A stretch of 64,000 nt of DNA from Microlunatus flavus (GTDB lineage: Bacteria; Actinomycetota; Actinomycetes; Propionibacteriales; Propionibacteriaceae): NCBI RefSeq assembly GCF_900110855.1, contig NZ_FOFA01000007.1, forward strand, positions 186,001-250,000, written 5' to 3'. Every line of letters starts with the position of its first letter. Position 1 is the stretch's first letter. Below are positions 1 to 7,750 of the stretch, in pieces. The translations under genes were made by a program, and so were the position numbers. The notes under the pieces are model-generated. The model worked only from the letters and a program-made list of their open reading frames with translations. It did not search any database and was not told the DNA's origin.

Positions 1-168
1 GACACGGTGCTGGACCGGCTCGCGGGAGACCTCGAGGCGCGCGACACCCGCATCGCCCAGCTCGAGGCCGAGCTCGAGGCCCGGGGCCGGAACGCCGGTG
101 CCGGGCGTGGTGGGCGGGCGGCCCCGGTCGGCGGAGCCGTCGACGCCGCCCCGGAGCAGCGCCGGTGA
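1..168 (+). CDS. C-terminal end of a DivIVA-domain-like protein (partial)
   Basis: An open frame enters from the left edge and ends with TGA at 166-168, giving 55 residues. The first ~28 residues have the Leu/Ala/Glu/Arg pattern of a coiled coil (IAQLEAELEAR), and the tail is Gly/Ala/Pro rich. No catalytic motif is visible. In mycobacteria the gene in front of tag, DUF3117, glgA and glgC encodes a small DivIVA-like protein, so the name rests on that gene order plus the coiled coil. The next gene starts inside this stop codon (GTGA), so the two are probably translated together. Confidence 0.5.
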   Translation, partial: DTVLDRLAGDLEARDTRIAQLEAELEARGRNAGAGRGGRAAPVGGAVDAAPEQRR

Positions 169-656
169 GCCTCCGGCTGGAGGTGAGCCGGGTCCTGCGC
201 GCACGTCCGGAGCGCGTCTGGGAGGAGCTCGTCGACTGGCCGCGCCAGGACCTCTGGATCCCGTTCACCCACGTCCGAGCCACCGGCGCGCGTACCCGCG
301 GCCTGGGGACCCGGGTCGCGGCGCTCAGCGGCTTCCGGCTCGGCCCGGTGCCGGTCGGCCTGCTGGACCGGTTCGTGGTGACCGGCTGGACGCCGCCCGA
401 CCAGGCGGCGGCGGGCTCGGCGGCCGAGCTCGCCGTGCTGCACCTGGGCCCCTACTTCACCGGCGAGGGGTCGTTCAAGGTCTGGCCGGACCCGGACGGC
501 GCCCGGCTGGTCTGCACCGAGGTGTTCACGCTGCCGGGCGGCGCCGAGCGGCTGCTGCGCCCGGCGCTGCCCGTGATGCGCCGGGCGTTCGCCGCGAGCC
601 TCGCCACGCTCGCCGAGGTCGTCGAGGCGCCGGACGCGCAGGCCGCCGCCGCGTGA
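165..656 (+). CDS. SRPBCC (START/polyketide-cyclase fold) family protein
   Basis: A 163-residue protein. It begins LEVSRVLRARPERVWEEL, the usual first strand and helix of SRPBCC proteins, and has alternating strands through EGSFKVWPD to a long C-terminal helix (PALPVMRRAFAASLATLAEV), which closes the ligand cavity in this fold. The GTG start overlaps the upstream TGA, and its own TGA overlaps the GTG of tag, so it sits in a tightly coupled operon. The ligand is unknown. The family assignment comes from pattern and length, not from a diagnostic residue. Confidence 0.7.
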   Translation: MSLRLEVSRVLRARPERVWEELVDWPRQDLWIPFTHVRATGARTRGLGTRVAALSGFRLGPVPVGLLDRFVVTGWTPPDQAAAGSAAELAVLHLGPYFTGEGSFKVWPDPDGARLVCTEVFTLPGGAERLLRPALPVMRRAFAASLATLAEVVEAPDAQAAAA

Positions 657-1285
657 GCGCCGACGCTGCGCGGGGACCCGACGGTTTCGTGCGCTGCCCC
701 TGGTCGTTGTCAGCGCCGGAGTACGTCGCCTACCACGACACCGAGTGGGGCTGGCCCGTGGACACCGTGGCCGGGCTCTACGAGCGGCTGACGCTCGAGG
801 CCTTCCAGTCGGGCCTCGCCTGGATCACCATCCTGCGCAAGCGGGAGGGGTTCCGGCGGGCGTTCGCCGGCTTCGACCCCGCGGTGGTGGCGGGCTTCGG
901 GGAGGACGACCGGGCACGGCTGATGGCCGACGCCGGCATCGTCCGCAACGCCGCGAAGATCGACGCCGCCCTGGCCAACGCCCGGGTGGTCGCGGACCTC
1001 GGCGAACGCTTCGTCGACCTGGTCTGGTCGTTCCGCACGCCGTCCCCGCGGCCCGGGCCCGACGAGTTCCGGGCCGTCACGCCCGCGTCGACGGCGCTCG
1101 CCAAGGCGCTGAAGCGCGAGGGGATCCGCTTCGTCGGGCCGACGACGGCGTACGCGCTGATGCAGGCGACCGGGCTCGTGGACGACCACCGCAGCGACTG
1201 CGAGGTCCCCGACGCGGCCGTCCTGCACGCGGCGGTCGAGGCCGCTGCTGCCCGGCGTGCGGAGGACCCGGGCCGTACTGGATAA
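653..1285 (+). CDS. tag: DNA-3-methyladenine glycosylase I
   Basis: This cytoplasmic base-excision enzyme removes 3-methyladenine from alkylated DNA; 210 residues, about the family length. The Tag hallmarks are present: the N-terminal RCPW Cys and the YHDTEWG His, the WITILRKREGFR block, DAGIVRNAAKI, the FVGPTTAYALMQATGLV helix, and a C-terminal DDHRSDC. That last motif supplies a His and a Cys four residues apart, completing the Cys-His-His-Cys zinc site. The GTG start at 653 overlaps the previous stop. The open frame continues far upstream, but only as the GC-rich shadow of the SRPBCC gene. Confidence 0.93.
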   Translation: MSADAARGPDGFVRCPWSLSAPEYVAYHDTEWGWPVDTVAGLYERLTLEAFQSGLAWITILRKREGFRRAFAGFDPAVVAGFGEDDRARLMADAGIVRNAAKIDAALANARVVADLGERFVDLVWSFRTPSPRPGPDEFRAVTPASTALAKALKREGIRFVGPTTAYALMQATGLVDDHRSDCEVPDAAVLHAAVEAAAARRAEDPGRTG

Positions 1286-1286
1286 T
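1281..1286 (+). promoter_or_regulatory. possible -10 element for the DUF3117 gene
   Basis: A GATAAT-like hexamer overlaps the end of tag about 45 bp before the DUF3117 start. No convincing -35 is seen. It would let the small gene be transcribed separately from tag. Confidence 0.3.
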
Positions 1287-1325
1287 TGGACGAAGACCAC
1301 GATCCCTAGCAGATGAGGATGCACG

Positions 1326-1493
1326 ATGGCTGCGATGAAGCCGCGGACCGGTGACGGACCGATGGAGGTCACCAAAGAGGGTCGCGGGATCGTCATGAGG
1401 GTGCCCCTCGAGGGGGGCGGGCGCCTGGTCGTCGAGCTCAACGCGACCGAGGCGACCGACCTCGCCGAGGCGCTGAAGGGCGTCATCGGCTGA
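1326..1493 (+). CDS. DUF3117 family small protein
   Basis: A 55-residue protein, MAAMKPRTGDGPMEV at the start and ATDLAEALKGVIG at the end, matching the near-invariant actinobacterial DUF3117 family in sequence and length. The function is unknown. GAGGATGCACG before the ATG gives a reasonable Shine-Dalgarno. Position between tag and glgA matches mycobacteria. It is too short for many gene finders but highly recognisable. Confidence 0.9.
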   Translation: MAAMKPRTGDGPMEVTKEGRGIVMRVPLEGGGRLVVELNATEATDLAEALKGVIG

Positions 1494-1516
1494 GCCGACC
1501 GTCACGACGAACGAAG

Positions 1517-1543
1517 CAGGCCCCGCGCGACGCGCGGGGCCTG
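1517..1543. terminator. bidirectional terminator hairpin between DUF3117 and glgA
   Basis: A perfect GC-rich stem of 12 bp with a 3-nt loop lies between the convergent DUF3117 and glgA genes, 24 nt after one stop and 44 nt after the other. No long T run follows, which is common for actinobacterial terminators. Confidence 0.7.
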
Positions 1544-1586
1544 TGTCGTCTCCCGGCCGTGGAGGCCTGCTCGTCGCCCGGCGAGG

Positions 1587-2846
1587 TCAGCGGCTCCCGT
1601 GCGCGGCGATGGCCGCCCGGTAGACGTCGGCCGTCTCGCCCGCGATCTTGGCCCAGCTGAACTCGTCCACGCAGCGCTGCCGCCCGGCCAGCCCGAACTG
1701 CTCCGCCCGCGCGCGGTCCGCCGTCAGCGCGTTGACCTTGGCCGCGAAGTCCGCCTCGAAGCCCGCGACGAACGCCGGGTCGTCGGCGCGCGCCGGGTCG
1801 TACGGCACGAGGTAGCCCGTCTCGCCGTCGACGACCACCTCGGGGATCCCGCCGACCGCGCTCGCCACGACCGCCGTCTCGCAGGCCATGGCCTCCAGGT
1901 TGACGATGCCGAGCGGCTCGTAGACCGACGGGCAGGCGAAGACGGTCGCGTGCGACAGCACCTGCCGCACGCTGGCGCGCGGCAGCATCTCCTCGATCCA
2001 GATCACGTTCCCGCGGCTCTCCTGCAGGTGCGCGAAGGCGTCGCCGATCTCCCGGGCGATCTCGGGGGTGTCCGGCGCGCCGGCCAGCAGCACGAGCTGC
2101 GTGGCGGGGTCGAACTGCTCGGCCGCCCGGACGAGGTGGATCAGGCCCTTCTGGCGCGTGATCCGGCCGACGAACACCACGGTCGGCGCGTCGAGGGCCA
2201 TGCCGATCGACTCGACCACGTCGGTGCCGGTGTCCGGCTTGAACTCGTCGGTGTCGATCCCGTTCTTGACCACGTGCAGCCGGGACGGGTCGAGGTCGGT
2301 GTACGACTCGAGGATCCCGGACTTCATGCCCTCGCTCACGGCGATGACCGCGTCGGCGGCCTCGAACGCGGTGCGCTCGGCCCACGAGGAGAGGCGGTAG
2401 CCACCGCCCAGCTGCTCGGCCTTCCACGGCCGGTGCGGCTCGAGGGAGTGCGCGGTCACGACGTGCGGGATGTCCTGGTAGAGCCCGGTGAGCAGGCCGC
2501 CCAGGTTCGCGTACCAGGTGTGGGAGTGCACGACGTCGACCTCGGGCACCGACGCGACCATCGAGAGGTCGGCGCCGAAGACCCGCAGCGCGGCGTTCGC
2601 GCCCGCCGGGTAGGTCTCGGCGTGCGCGGTCGCGCCGGGTCTCGGCTCGCCCATGCACTGCACGTCGACGTCCACGAGCTTCTGCAGCTGCGGGACCAGC
2701 TGGGCGACGTGCACGCCGGCCCCGCCGTAGATCGACGGCGGGTACTCGCGCGTCAGGATCGACACCGACAGCCGGCGGTCGGGTGCGGCGGCCTCGTCGG
2801 TCGGCGCAAGCGTGTCGGCGTCCTGGACGTCATCGGCAGGGCTCAT
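1587..2846 (-). CDS. glgA: GT4 glycogen synthase / alpha-maltose-1-phosphate synthase
   Basis: A 419-residue GT-B glycosyltransferase using ADP-glucose. The N-terminal domain opens with SILTREYPPSIYGGAGVHV and carries the HSHTWYANLGG acceptor-side motif. The C-terminal domain has the VVFVGRITRQKG strand and the donor-binding E-x7-E region (YEPLGIVNLEAMACETAVVA). This is the actinobacterial family-4 type, whose mycobacterial member (GlgM) makes maltose-1-phosphate for glycogen, so that product is as likely as direct chain extension. I chose the ATG at 2846, before MSPADD; the open frame extends upstream into the promoter region. It is divergent from glgC, whose product supplies ADP-glucose. 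Confidence 0.9.
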   Translation of the reverse strand: MSPADDVQDADTLAPTDEAAAPDRRLSVSILTREYPPSIYGGAGVHVAQLVPQLQKLVDVDVQCMGEPRPGATAHAETYPAGANAALRVFGADLSMVASVPEVDVVHSHTWYANLGGLLTGLYQDIPHVVTAHSLEPHRPWKAEQLGGGYRLSSWAERTAFEAADAVIAVSEGMKSGILESYTDLDPSRLHVVKNGIDTDEFKPDTGTDVVESIGMALDAPTVVFVGRITRQKGLIHLVRAAEQFDPATQLVLLAGAPDTPEIAREIGDAFAHLQESRGNVIWIEEMLPRASVRQVLSHATVFACPSVYEPLGIVNLEAMACETAVVASAVGGIPEVVVDGETGYLVPYDPARADDPAFVAGFEADFAAKVNALTADRARAEQFGLAGRQRCVDEFSWAKIAGETADVYRAAIAAHGSR

Positions 2847-2953
2847 ACGCCGTATCTTCTCCCCTCGTCCGGAGGGGGCGGCGCCGGGTGCGGCGGTCCT
2901 GGTGGGCCTCGGACGGCGAGCCCACCCCGCGTGGCTGGAGTCACACGGTGGTC

Positions 2954-2965
2954 TAGGTTTTCCGC
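2954..2965 (+). promoter_or_regulatory. leaderless -10 element of glgC
   Basis: TAGGTT ends 6 nt before the glgC ATG, the spacing that puts the transcription start on the A of the start codon. It lies in the 119-bp divergent glgA/glgC intergenic region. Confidence 0.55.
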
Positions 2966-4186
2966 ATGGCCGTGCCACCGAAGGTTCTGTCCATCGTCCT
3001 CGCCGGTGGCGAGGGCAAGCGCCTGATGCCCCTGACGATGGACCGGGCCAAGCCGGCCGTGCCCTTCGGCGGCACCTACCGCCTGATCGACTTCGTGCTC
3101 TCGAACCTCGCGAACGCCGGCATGCGCCAGATCGCGGTCCTCACGCAGTACAAGTCCCACTCTCTCGACCGGCACATCTCGCTGACGTGGCGCATGTCGA
3201 CCATGCTCGGCAACTACGTCACGCCGGTGCCGGCGCAGCAGCGACTGGGCCCCCGCTGGTACCAGGGCAGCGCCGACGCGATCTTCCAGTCGATGAACCT
3301 CATCCGCGACGAGAAGCCGGACTACGTCGTCGTCTTCGGCGCCGACAACATCTACCGGATGGACGTCTCGCAGATGCTCGAGGCGCACATCGACGGCGGG
3401 CTCGGCCTGACCGTGGCCGGCATCCGGGTGCCGCGCTCGCAGGCGTCTGCGTTCGGCGTGATCGACGCCGACGCCTCGAACAAGATCACCGAGTTCCTGG
3501 AGAAGCCGGCCGACCCGCCCGGCACCGCCGACGACCCGGACGCCTCCTTCGCGTCGATGGGCAACTACATCTTCACGGCGCGTGACCTGATCGAGTCGCT
3601 GGCCGAGGACGCCGAGCTCGCCGACTCCCGCCACGACATGGGCGGCGACATCGTGCCCAGCTTCGTCAGCCGGGGCGAGGCGCAGGTCTACGACTTCACG
3701 CAGAACAACGTGCCCGGGTCGACCGACCGTGACAAGGCGTACTGGCGCGACGTGGGGAGCATCGACGCCTACCACGAGGCGCACATGGACCTCGTCTCGA
3801 TCGACCCGATCTTCAACCTGTACAACTCCGAGTGGCCGATCTGGACCTACCCGGTCCAGCAGCCGGCGGCGAAGTTCACGCTCCGCGGCCTCGCGCTCGA
3901 CTCCCTGGTCAGCCCCGGCTGCATCATCTCCGGCGGCTCGATCGAGAGCTCGGTCCTGTCGCCCAACGTCCGCGTCGACGAGGGCTCCAAGGTCGACCAC
4001 TCCGTGCTGCTGACCGGCGTCCGCGTCGGGCACCGGGCCATCGTGCGCGACGCGATCCTCGACAAGAACGTCGTCGTCCCCGACGGCACCCAGGTGGGGG
4101 TGAACAAGGCGGCCGACCTCGCCCGCGGCTACACCGTCTCCGACGGCGGGATCACGGTGGTGGGGAAGGGGATCACGGTCTCTTAG
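2966..4186 (+). CDS. glgC: glucose-1-phosphate adenylyltransferase
   Basis: This enzyme makes ADP-glucose from glucose-1-phosphate and ATP, the first committed step of glycogen synthesis; 406 residues, normal for bacterial GlgC. The nucleotidyltransferase domain starts [16 protein letters not shown] and continues with [16 protein letters not shown]. The YQGSADAI and [10 protein letters not shown] motifs follow, as does the FLEKP sugar-phosphate motif. The C-terminal third is a left-handed beta-helix of hexapeptide repeats ([15 protein letters not shown]). The ATG has a leaderless promoter rather than a ribosome site. It is divergent from glgA. Confidence 0.96.
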   Translation: MAVPPKVLSIVLAGGEGKRLMPLTMDRAKPAVPFGGTYRLIDFVLSNLANAGMRQIAVLTQYKSHSLDRHISLTWRMSTMLGNYVTPVPAQQRLGPRWYQGSADAIFQSMNLIRDEKPDYVVVFGADNIYRMDVSQMLEAHIDGGLGLTVAGIRVPRSQASAFGVIDADASNKITEFLEKPADPPGTADDPDASFASMGNYIFTARDLIESLAEDAELADSRHDMGGDIVPSFVSRGEAQVYDFTQNNVPGSTDRDKAYWRDVGSIDAYHEAHMDLVSIDPIFNLYNSEWPIWTYPVQQPAAKFTLRGLALDSLVSPGCIISGGSIESSVLSPNVRVDEGSKVDHSVLLTGVRVGHRAIVRDAILDKNVVVPDGTQVGVNKAADLARGYTVSDGGITVVGKGITVS

Positions 4187-4200
4187 GTGCTCGCTCCGTG

Positions 4201-4350
4201 TCGTCTGTCCTCGCTCCGCTCGCACGCTCGCGGCGCTCCGGTCCGACGTGCTGTCTGTCCTCGCTCCGCTCGGACGCTCGCGGCGCTCCGGTCCGACGTG
4301 CTGCGTGTCCTCGCTCCGCTCGGACGCTCGCGGCGCTCTGGTCCGACGCC
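4201..4350 (+). repeat. three tandem copies of a 50-bp GC-rich repeat
   Basis: Three head-to-tail copies (4201-4250, 4251-4300, 4301-4350) start 15 nt after glgC, differ at only a few positions, and share the core TCCTCGCTCCGCTCGGAC. The same core recurs between tatB and mrp at about 11037 and 11087 and inverted at 11294-11316. There is no coding signal. It is a local amplification of a dispersed intergenic repeat. Confidence 0.85.
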
Positions 4351-4435
4351 TTCCTCCCTCCCGCTGACGCCGGCGGCATAAGCGCTGGCCGGATGAGCCG
4401 TCGGCGTCATCGTCCGGTCGTCCAGGCGTCGGCGC
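4348..4435 (+). repeat. hairpin module A (covarying-stem repeat family)
   Basis: The module is a left flank GCCTTCCTCCCTC, then a 13-bp stem (4365-4377 with 4397-4409, one G-U pair), then a right flank CCGGTCGTCCAGGC. The same two flanks frame different hairpins at 10949-11015 and 11127-11190. The loop holds ATAAGCGCT, resembling the GAAA-GCGT loops of those two copies. Confidence 0.7.
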
Positions 4436-4790
4436 GCCGCTCGGCGGTGGTCGAGTGCCCGTGGAAGGGCCGCGCCCGCTGAGCTTGTGGGCGGGCACGC
4501 GTCCTGAGCTCGGGGACAGGTGCGCTTCCTGAGCTTCTGGAAGGGCATACGCCGCGAGCCGGTCGAGGGGCTTTGCGACCGAGAGCGCCCTTGAGGTGGG
4601 TTCGCAGCACGCCAGCCCGGAGAGCGAGCGTGCGAGCGGAGCGAGCACAGACAGCACAGCTCGCCGGCCAGCGTTCCGACTGCCGGCACAACGAGTCGCT
4701 GGAGTGCAGGGCCCCCTTCGTGAGCGTCGGCTCCGCGAGCAAGGGCGCCGACTGCCTCTCGTACGCAGCCGCCTGACCACGAGAACGCAG
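4436..4790. other. gene-free intergenic stretch with degenerate repeats
   Basis: I see no gene here. The stretch holds three decayed copies of a CTGAGCTTGT-type dispersed repeat (about 4480, 4504 and 4531). At 4621-4657 is an inverted, slightly diverged copy of the 50-bp repeat core. The short open frames on both strands lack codon structure and start signals. Confidence 0.6.
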
Positions 4791-4835
4791 AACGGGTGAG
4801 TTCCTGCACCACCATGGTGCAGGAACTCACCCGTT
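4791..4835. terminator. 45-bp perfect hairpin downstream of the O-methyltransferase gene
   Basis: Two perfect 21-bp arms (4791-4811 and 4815-4835) enclose a 3-nt loop. It begins 18 nt beyond the stop of the minus-strand methyltransferase gene, as expected for its terminator, although the arms are longer and less GC-biased than the other terminators here. Confidence 0.65.
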
Positions 4836-4852
4836 GTCGTTGGTGGCCCTCG

Positions 4853-5548
4853 TCAGCGCTTGACGGCGGCGAGCAGCCCGTCGCCGACGGGCAGCAGGGT
4901 GGCGACGAGGTCCTCGTTGTCGCTCACGGCCTCGAGCGCGCTGCGCACGCTGAGGGTCTCGTCGTCGTCCTGGGCGGTGTCGGCGGTCTGACCGTGCCAC
5001 AGGGTGTGCGTGACGATCAGCAGCCCTCCGTGGCGCAGCAGCCGGAGGCCCTGCTCGACGTAGTCGCCGTACTCGAGGGTGTCGCCGGCGACGAGGACGA
5101 GGTCGTACGCCCCGTCGCTCAGCTTGGGCAGCACGGTGAGCGCGTCGCCCGCGATGAGGCGGAAGCGCTGGCTCGGGATGCCCACCGAGCCGAAGACCTT
5201 GCGCGCCTGGCGCTGGTGGTCGGCCTCGAGGTCGACGCTCGTCAGGATCCCGTCGGGCTGCATGCCCGCGAACAGCGCCAGCCCCGACTGCCCGGTCCCG
5301 GTGCCGATCTCGACGACCGCGCGGGCCTGCACGGCCCGGGCGAGGAACGTCAGCGCGGTGACGGTGCCGCGGCTGAGCGGCTCGAGGCCCAGCGGCTCGG
5401 CCTCGACGCGCGCCTGCGTGGCCGCGTCGCCCTCGGCGGCGAAGTCCTCCGCGAAGACCCACGACGCCGGCGTCGGCGCCGCCTCCGGCGAGCTCGGGAT
5501 GCCGGGCGCGGTGGCGCTGGACGCGGACGAGGCAGGCGTAGGGCTCAC
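4853..5548 (-). CDS. class I SAM-dependent O-methyltransferase
   Basis: A 231-residue Rossmann methyltransferase of the catechol/caffeoyl-CoA O-methyltransferase-like group. AdoMet motif I is VVEIGTGTGQSGL (about 78-90), followed by the acidic strand LTSVDLEADH and AYDLVLVAG. The mycobacterial homologue (Rv1220c type) also lies divergently from sigE. Relatives usually have FIDAD at the metal strand. Here it reads LVAGD, so the first Asp is Ala and metal-dependent activity is uncertain. The GTG start is leaderless (TAAGGT, 6 nt upstream). The Ser/Pro/Ala-rich first 30 residues look disordered. The substrate is unknown. Confidence 0.85.
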   Translation of the reverse strand: MSPTPASSASSATAPGIPSSPEAAPTPASWVFAEDFAAEGDAATQARVEAEPLGLEPLSRGTVTALTFLARAVQARAVVEIGTGTGQSGLALFAGMQPDGILTSVDLEADHQRQARKVFGSVGIPSQRFRLIAGDALTVLPKLSDGAYDLVLVAGDTLEYGDYVEQGLRLLRHGGLLIVTHTLWHGQTADTAQDDDETLSVRSALEAVSDNEDLVATLLPVGDGLLAAVKR

Positions 5549-5666
5549 CGGCCCACCTTATCGAGGGACGCCGCCGGCCGCCCTGCCCGCGACGGCGGGT
5601 GAGCAGCGACCGACGGACGGCCCGGGGCCGCTGCCGCGGTGGCACCGGGCGGGGTGCGGGGCTCAC

Positions 5667-5679
5667 TAGGATGCGGCCC
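5667..5679 (+). promoter_or_regulatory. leaderless -10 element of the biotin-carrier gene
   Basis: TAGGAT lies 7 nt before the ATG at 5680. There is no Shine-Dalgarno sequence, so this element supports the start choice. Confidence 0.5.
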
Positions 5680-5901
5680 ATGAGCCACACCGTCGTCGCC
5701 GAGCTCGTCGCGGCCGTCCTGAAGGTCGAGGTCGAGGTCGGTCAGCGCGTCGCCGCCGACGACGCCGTGGTCATCCTCGAGTCGATGAAGATGGAGATCC
5801 CGGTGCTCGCCGAGGTCGCCGGCACGATCGCCGAGGTGGTCGTCGAGGACGGCGACGTGGTCACCGAGGGCGACCCGCTCGTCGTCGTCACGCCGGCCTG
5901 A
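5680..5901 (+). CDS. biotin/lipoyl-attachment mini-protein
   Basis: A 73-residue stand-alone biotinyl domain. The biotinylation hairpin ESMKMEIPV sits in the middle with Met-Lys-Met intact, flanked by the expected V-x-V-x-x-G-x-x-V strands (VEVGQRVAADDAVVILE and GTIAEVVVEDGDVV). It resembles the small mycobacterial biotinylated protein found beside sigH/rshA. Here it is two genes from sigE, which may be chance or a shared stress link. The partner carboxylase is not in the window. Confidence 0.88.
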   Translation: MSHTVVAELVAAVLKVEVEVGQRVAADDAVVILESMKMEIPVLAEVAGTIAEVVVEDGDVVTEGDPLVVVTPA

Positions 5902-5934
5902 GCCTGTCCTGAGGCGCCGAGGGGCCCGCGTCCC

Positions 5935-5946
5935 TAGACTGGGCCC
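5935..5946 (+). promoter_or_regulatory. leaderless -10 element of dapA
   Basis: TAGACT is followed by 6 nt and then the dapA ATG, so the transcript should start at the start codon. Confidence 0.55.
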
Positions 5947-6852
5947 ATGGCTGCGCAGGCTGATCCGCCGTTCGGTCGCCTGCTGACGGCGATGGTCACC
6001 CCGTTCCGCCCGGACGGGTCCCTCGACCTGGACGCCGCGGCCGCGCTCGCCGCGCGGCTGGTGGACGACCGCCACGACGGCCTCGTCGTCAACGGCACCG
6101 GGGGCGAGGCCCCCACCACCACCGACGCCGAGAAGGCGGACCTCGTCCGCGCCGTCGTCGACGCGGTCGGCGACCGCGCCCACGTCGTCGCCGGCGTCGG
6201 GACGAACGACACGGCGCACACCACCGAGCTGGCCGCGGCGGCGGAGAAGGCGGGCGCCCACGGCCTGCTCGTCGTCACGCCGTACTACTCGAAGCCGCCT
6301 CAGGCAGGCCTGCTGGCGCACTTCCGTACGGTGGCCGACGCGACCGACCTGCCGGTGATGCTGTACGACATCCCGCACCGGGCCGGCACGGCGATCGCCA
6401 CCGACACGCTCCTGCGCCTCGCCGAGCACCCGCGGGTGGTGGCGGTCAAGGACGCCAAGGGCGACCTCGTCGCCACCTCGACCGTGCTGGCGCAGAGCGA
6501 CCTCGTCTACTACTCCGGCGAGGACGCGCTCACTCTGCCGATGCTCGCCGTCGGGGGTGCCGGGGTGGTCGGCACCTCGACCCACTTCTGCGGGCCCGAG
6601 ATGCACGCGCTGATCGACGCCGCGCTGACCGGCGACCACGCCGAGGCGCTGCGGCTGCACCGCCGCCTGCTGCCGATCCTCACGGGCATCTTCGCCACCC
6701 AGGGCGTCATCCTCGTGAAGGCCGGCCTGGAGCTGCAGGGCCGCAGCGTCGGCGGCGTACGGCTGCCGATGGTCCCCGCCACCGCCGAGCAGCGGGCGGC
6801 CCTCGCCGACGCCCTCAAGGCCTCGGGCCTCGCGTCCGCGCCGACGCGCTGA
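5947..6852 (+). CDS. dapA: 4-hydroxy-tetrahydrodipicolinate synthase
   Basis: This enzyme condenses pyruvate with aspartate-semialdehyde in the lysine/meso-diaminopimelate pathway; 301 residues, a TIM barrel of normal length. Hallmarks are LTAMVTPFRPDGSLD, the pyruvate-binding NGTGGEAPTTT, the PYYSKPPQ loop, the Tyr of VMLYDIPHRAG and the Schiff-base Lys in VVAVKDAKGD. The product is needed both for lysine and for peptidoglycan cross-links. No other dap gene is adjacent. Confidence 0.94.
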   Translation: MAAQADPPFGRLLTAMVTPFRPDGSLDLDAAAALAARLVDDRHDGLVVNGTGGEAPTTTDAEKADLVRAVVDAVGDRAHVVAGVGTNDTAHTTELAAAAEKAGAHGLLVVTPYYSKPPQAGLLAHFRTVADATDLPVMLYDIPHRAGTAIATDTLLRLAEHPRVVAVKDAKGDLVATSTVLAQSDLVYYSGEDALTLPMLAVGGAGVVGTSTHFCGPEMHALIDAALTGDHAEALRLHRRLLPILTGIFATQGVILVKAGLELQGRSVGGVRLPMVPATAEQRAALADALKASGLASAPTR

Positions 6853-6857
6853 GCGCC

Positions 6858-6884
6858 GGGAACACCGCGCCGGCCCGGCTCGTT
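6858..6884 (+). promoter_or_regulatory. ECF-type promoter of the sigE operon
   Basis: GGGAAC (6858-6863), 17 nt, then CGTT (6881-6884) closely fits the -35/-10 pattern of SigE/SigH-type ECF sigma factors. It lies about 175 bp before the sigE start and only 5 bp after dapA. It fits autoregulation of sigE, or control by a SigH-like factor. Confidence 0.6.
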
Positions 6885-7059
6885 CCTCTGGTCGAGCAGG
6901 GTGGGCGGCGACGCCGCCGCCCGACGAGACCGGGGGGAGGTGCACAGGTTGCTGACAGGTTGGGCGAAGGGCGTGAACAGGTCGTCCCGCCACGATAAGG
7001 CTCCCACTGGGGGTGGTCCGGCCGGTCCGGACGCCCTCGCGACGCAGGAGGCCCTCACC

Positions 7060-7743
7060 GTGCGCACCCTCACCGGCCAGCTCGACCGCTCCACGCCCGT
7101 CGCCGCCCCGCAGGACGAGGCCGCGCCCGCCTGGCAGCCGCCGAGCTGGGAGGAGATCGTGCGCGACCACAGCGCCCGCGTCTACCGCCTCGCCTACCGC
7201 CTGACCGGCAACGCGCACGACGCCGAGGACCTGACGCAGGACGTGTTCGTCCGCGTGTTCCGGTCGCTGCACCGCTTCCAGCCGGGCACCTTCGAGGGCT
7301 GGCTGCACCGCATCACCACGAACCTCTTCCTCGACGGCGCCCGCCGCCGGCAGAAGATCCGCTTCGACGGCCTCGCCGAGGGCAGCGACGACCGGCTGGC
7401 CAGCTCCTGGCCCAACCCGTCGCAGCAGCTCGACGACGCCGACCTCGACCACGACGTGGCCGCCGCGCTCGCCGCGCTGGCGCCGACCTTCCGCGCGGCC
7501 GTGGTCCTCTGCGACATCGAGGGCCTGACGTACGAGGAGATCAGCGAGGTGCTCGACCTCAAGATCGGGACCGTGCGCAGCCGCATCCACCGCGGCCGGG
7601 CCCAGCTGCGCGAGGCGCTGGCTCACCGCCGGCCCACCGTGGAGCACACCCGCTACCTCGGCGTCGACGCCGAGCCGGGCCGCGGCCCGTCCGCGGACAC
7701 CGACGGCATCGCCCTCGACCGGATGCCCGCGGGCACCTGGTGA
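7060..7743 (+). CDS. sigE: ECF RNA polymerase sigma factor SigE
   Basis: A 227-residue ECF sigma factor. Region 2 holds [21 protein letters not shown] and [17 protein letters not shown]. Region 4 holds [17 protein letters not shown] and the recognition helix [16 protein letters not shown]. The core is nearly identical to mycobacterial SigE. I chose the GTG at 7060 because AGGAGG (7046-7051) sits 8 nt upstream; an in-frame GTG at 6901 has no ribosome site. Its gene is followed 7 nt later by its anti-sigma factor, then htrA and tatB, so it should answer envelope stress. Confidence 0.93.
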   Translation: MRTLTGQLDRSTPVAAPQDEAAPAWQPPSWEEIVRDHSARVYRLAYRLTGNAHDAEDLTQDVFVRVFRSLHRFQPGTFEGWLHRITTNLFLDGARRRQKIRFDGLAEGSDDRLASSWPNPSQQLDDADLDHDVAAALAALAPTFRAAVVLCDIEGLTYEEISEVLDLKIGTVRSRIHRGRAQLREALAHRRPTVEHTRYLGVDAEPGRGPSADTDGIALDRMPAGTW

Positions 7744-7750
7744 GACACCC

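Noticed and set aside
98-652. N-terminal extension of the tag glycosylase
   Set aside because: The open frame overlaps the SRPBCC gene in another frame and reads as Arg/Pro/Ala-rich shadow; the conserved Tag protein starts at the GTG at 653.
710-1505. Long minus-strand frames opposite tag, glgC, glnE and others
   Set aside because: They mirror real genes in high-GC DNA, are Arg/Ala/Gly/Pro-rich, match no family and lack start signals.
4201-4350. CRISPR array
   Set aside because: The 50-bp units are directly adjacent with no unique spacers, and no cas gene is near.
6901-7059. Longer SigE starting at GTG 6901
   Set aside because: No ribosome site there, whereas AGGAGG sits 8 nt before GTG 7060. 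It remains possible because mycobacterial SigE has alternative starts.
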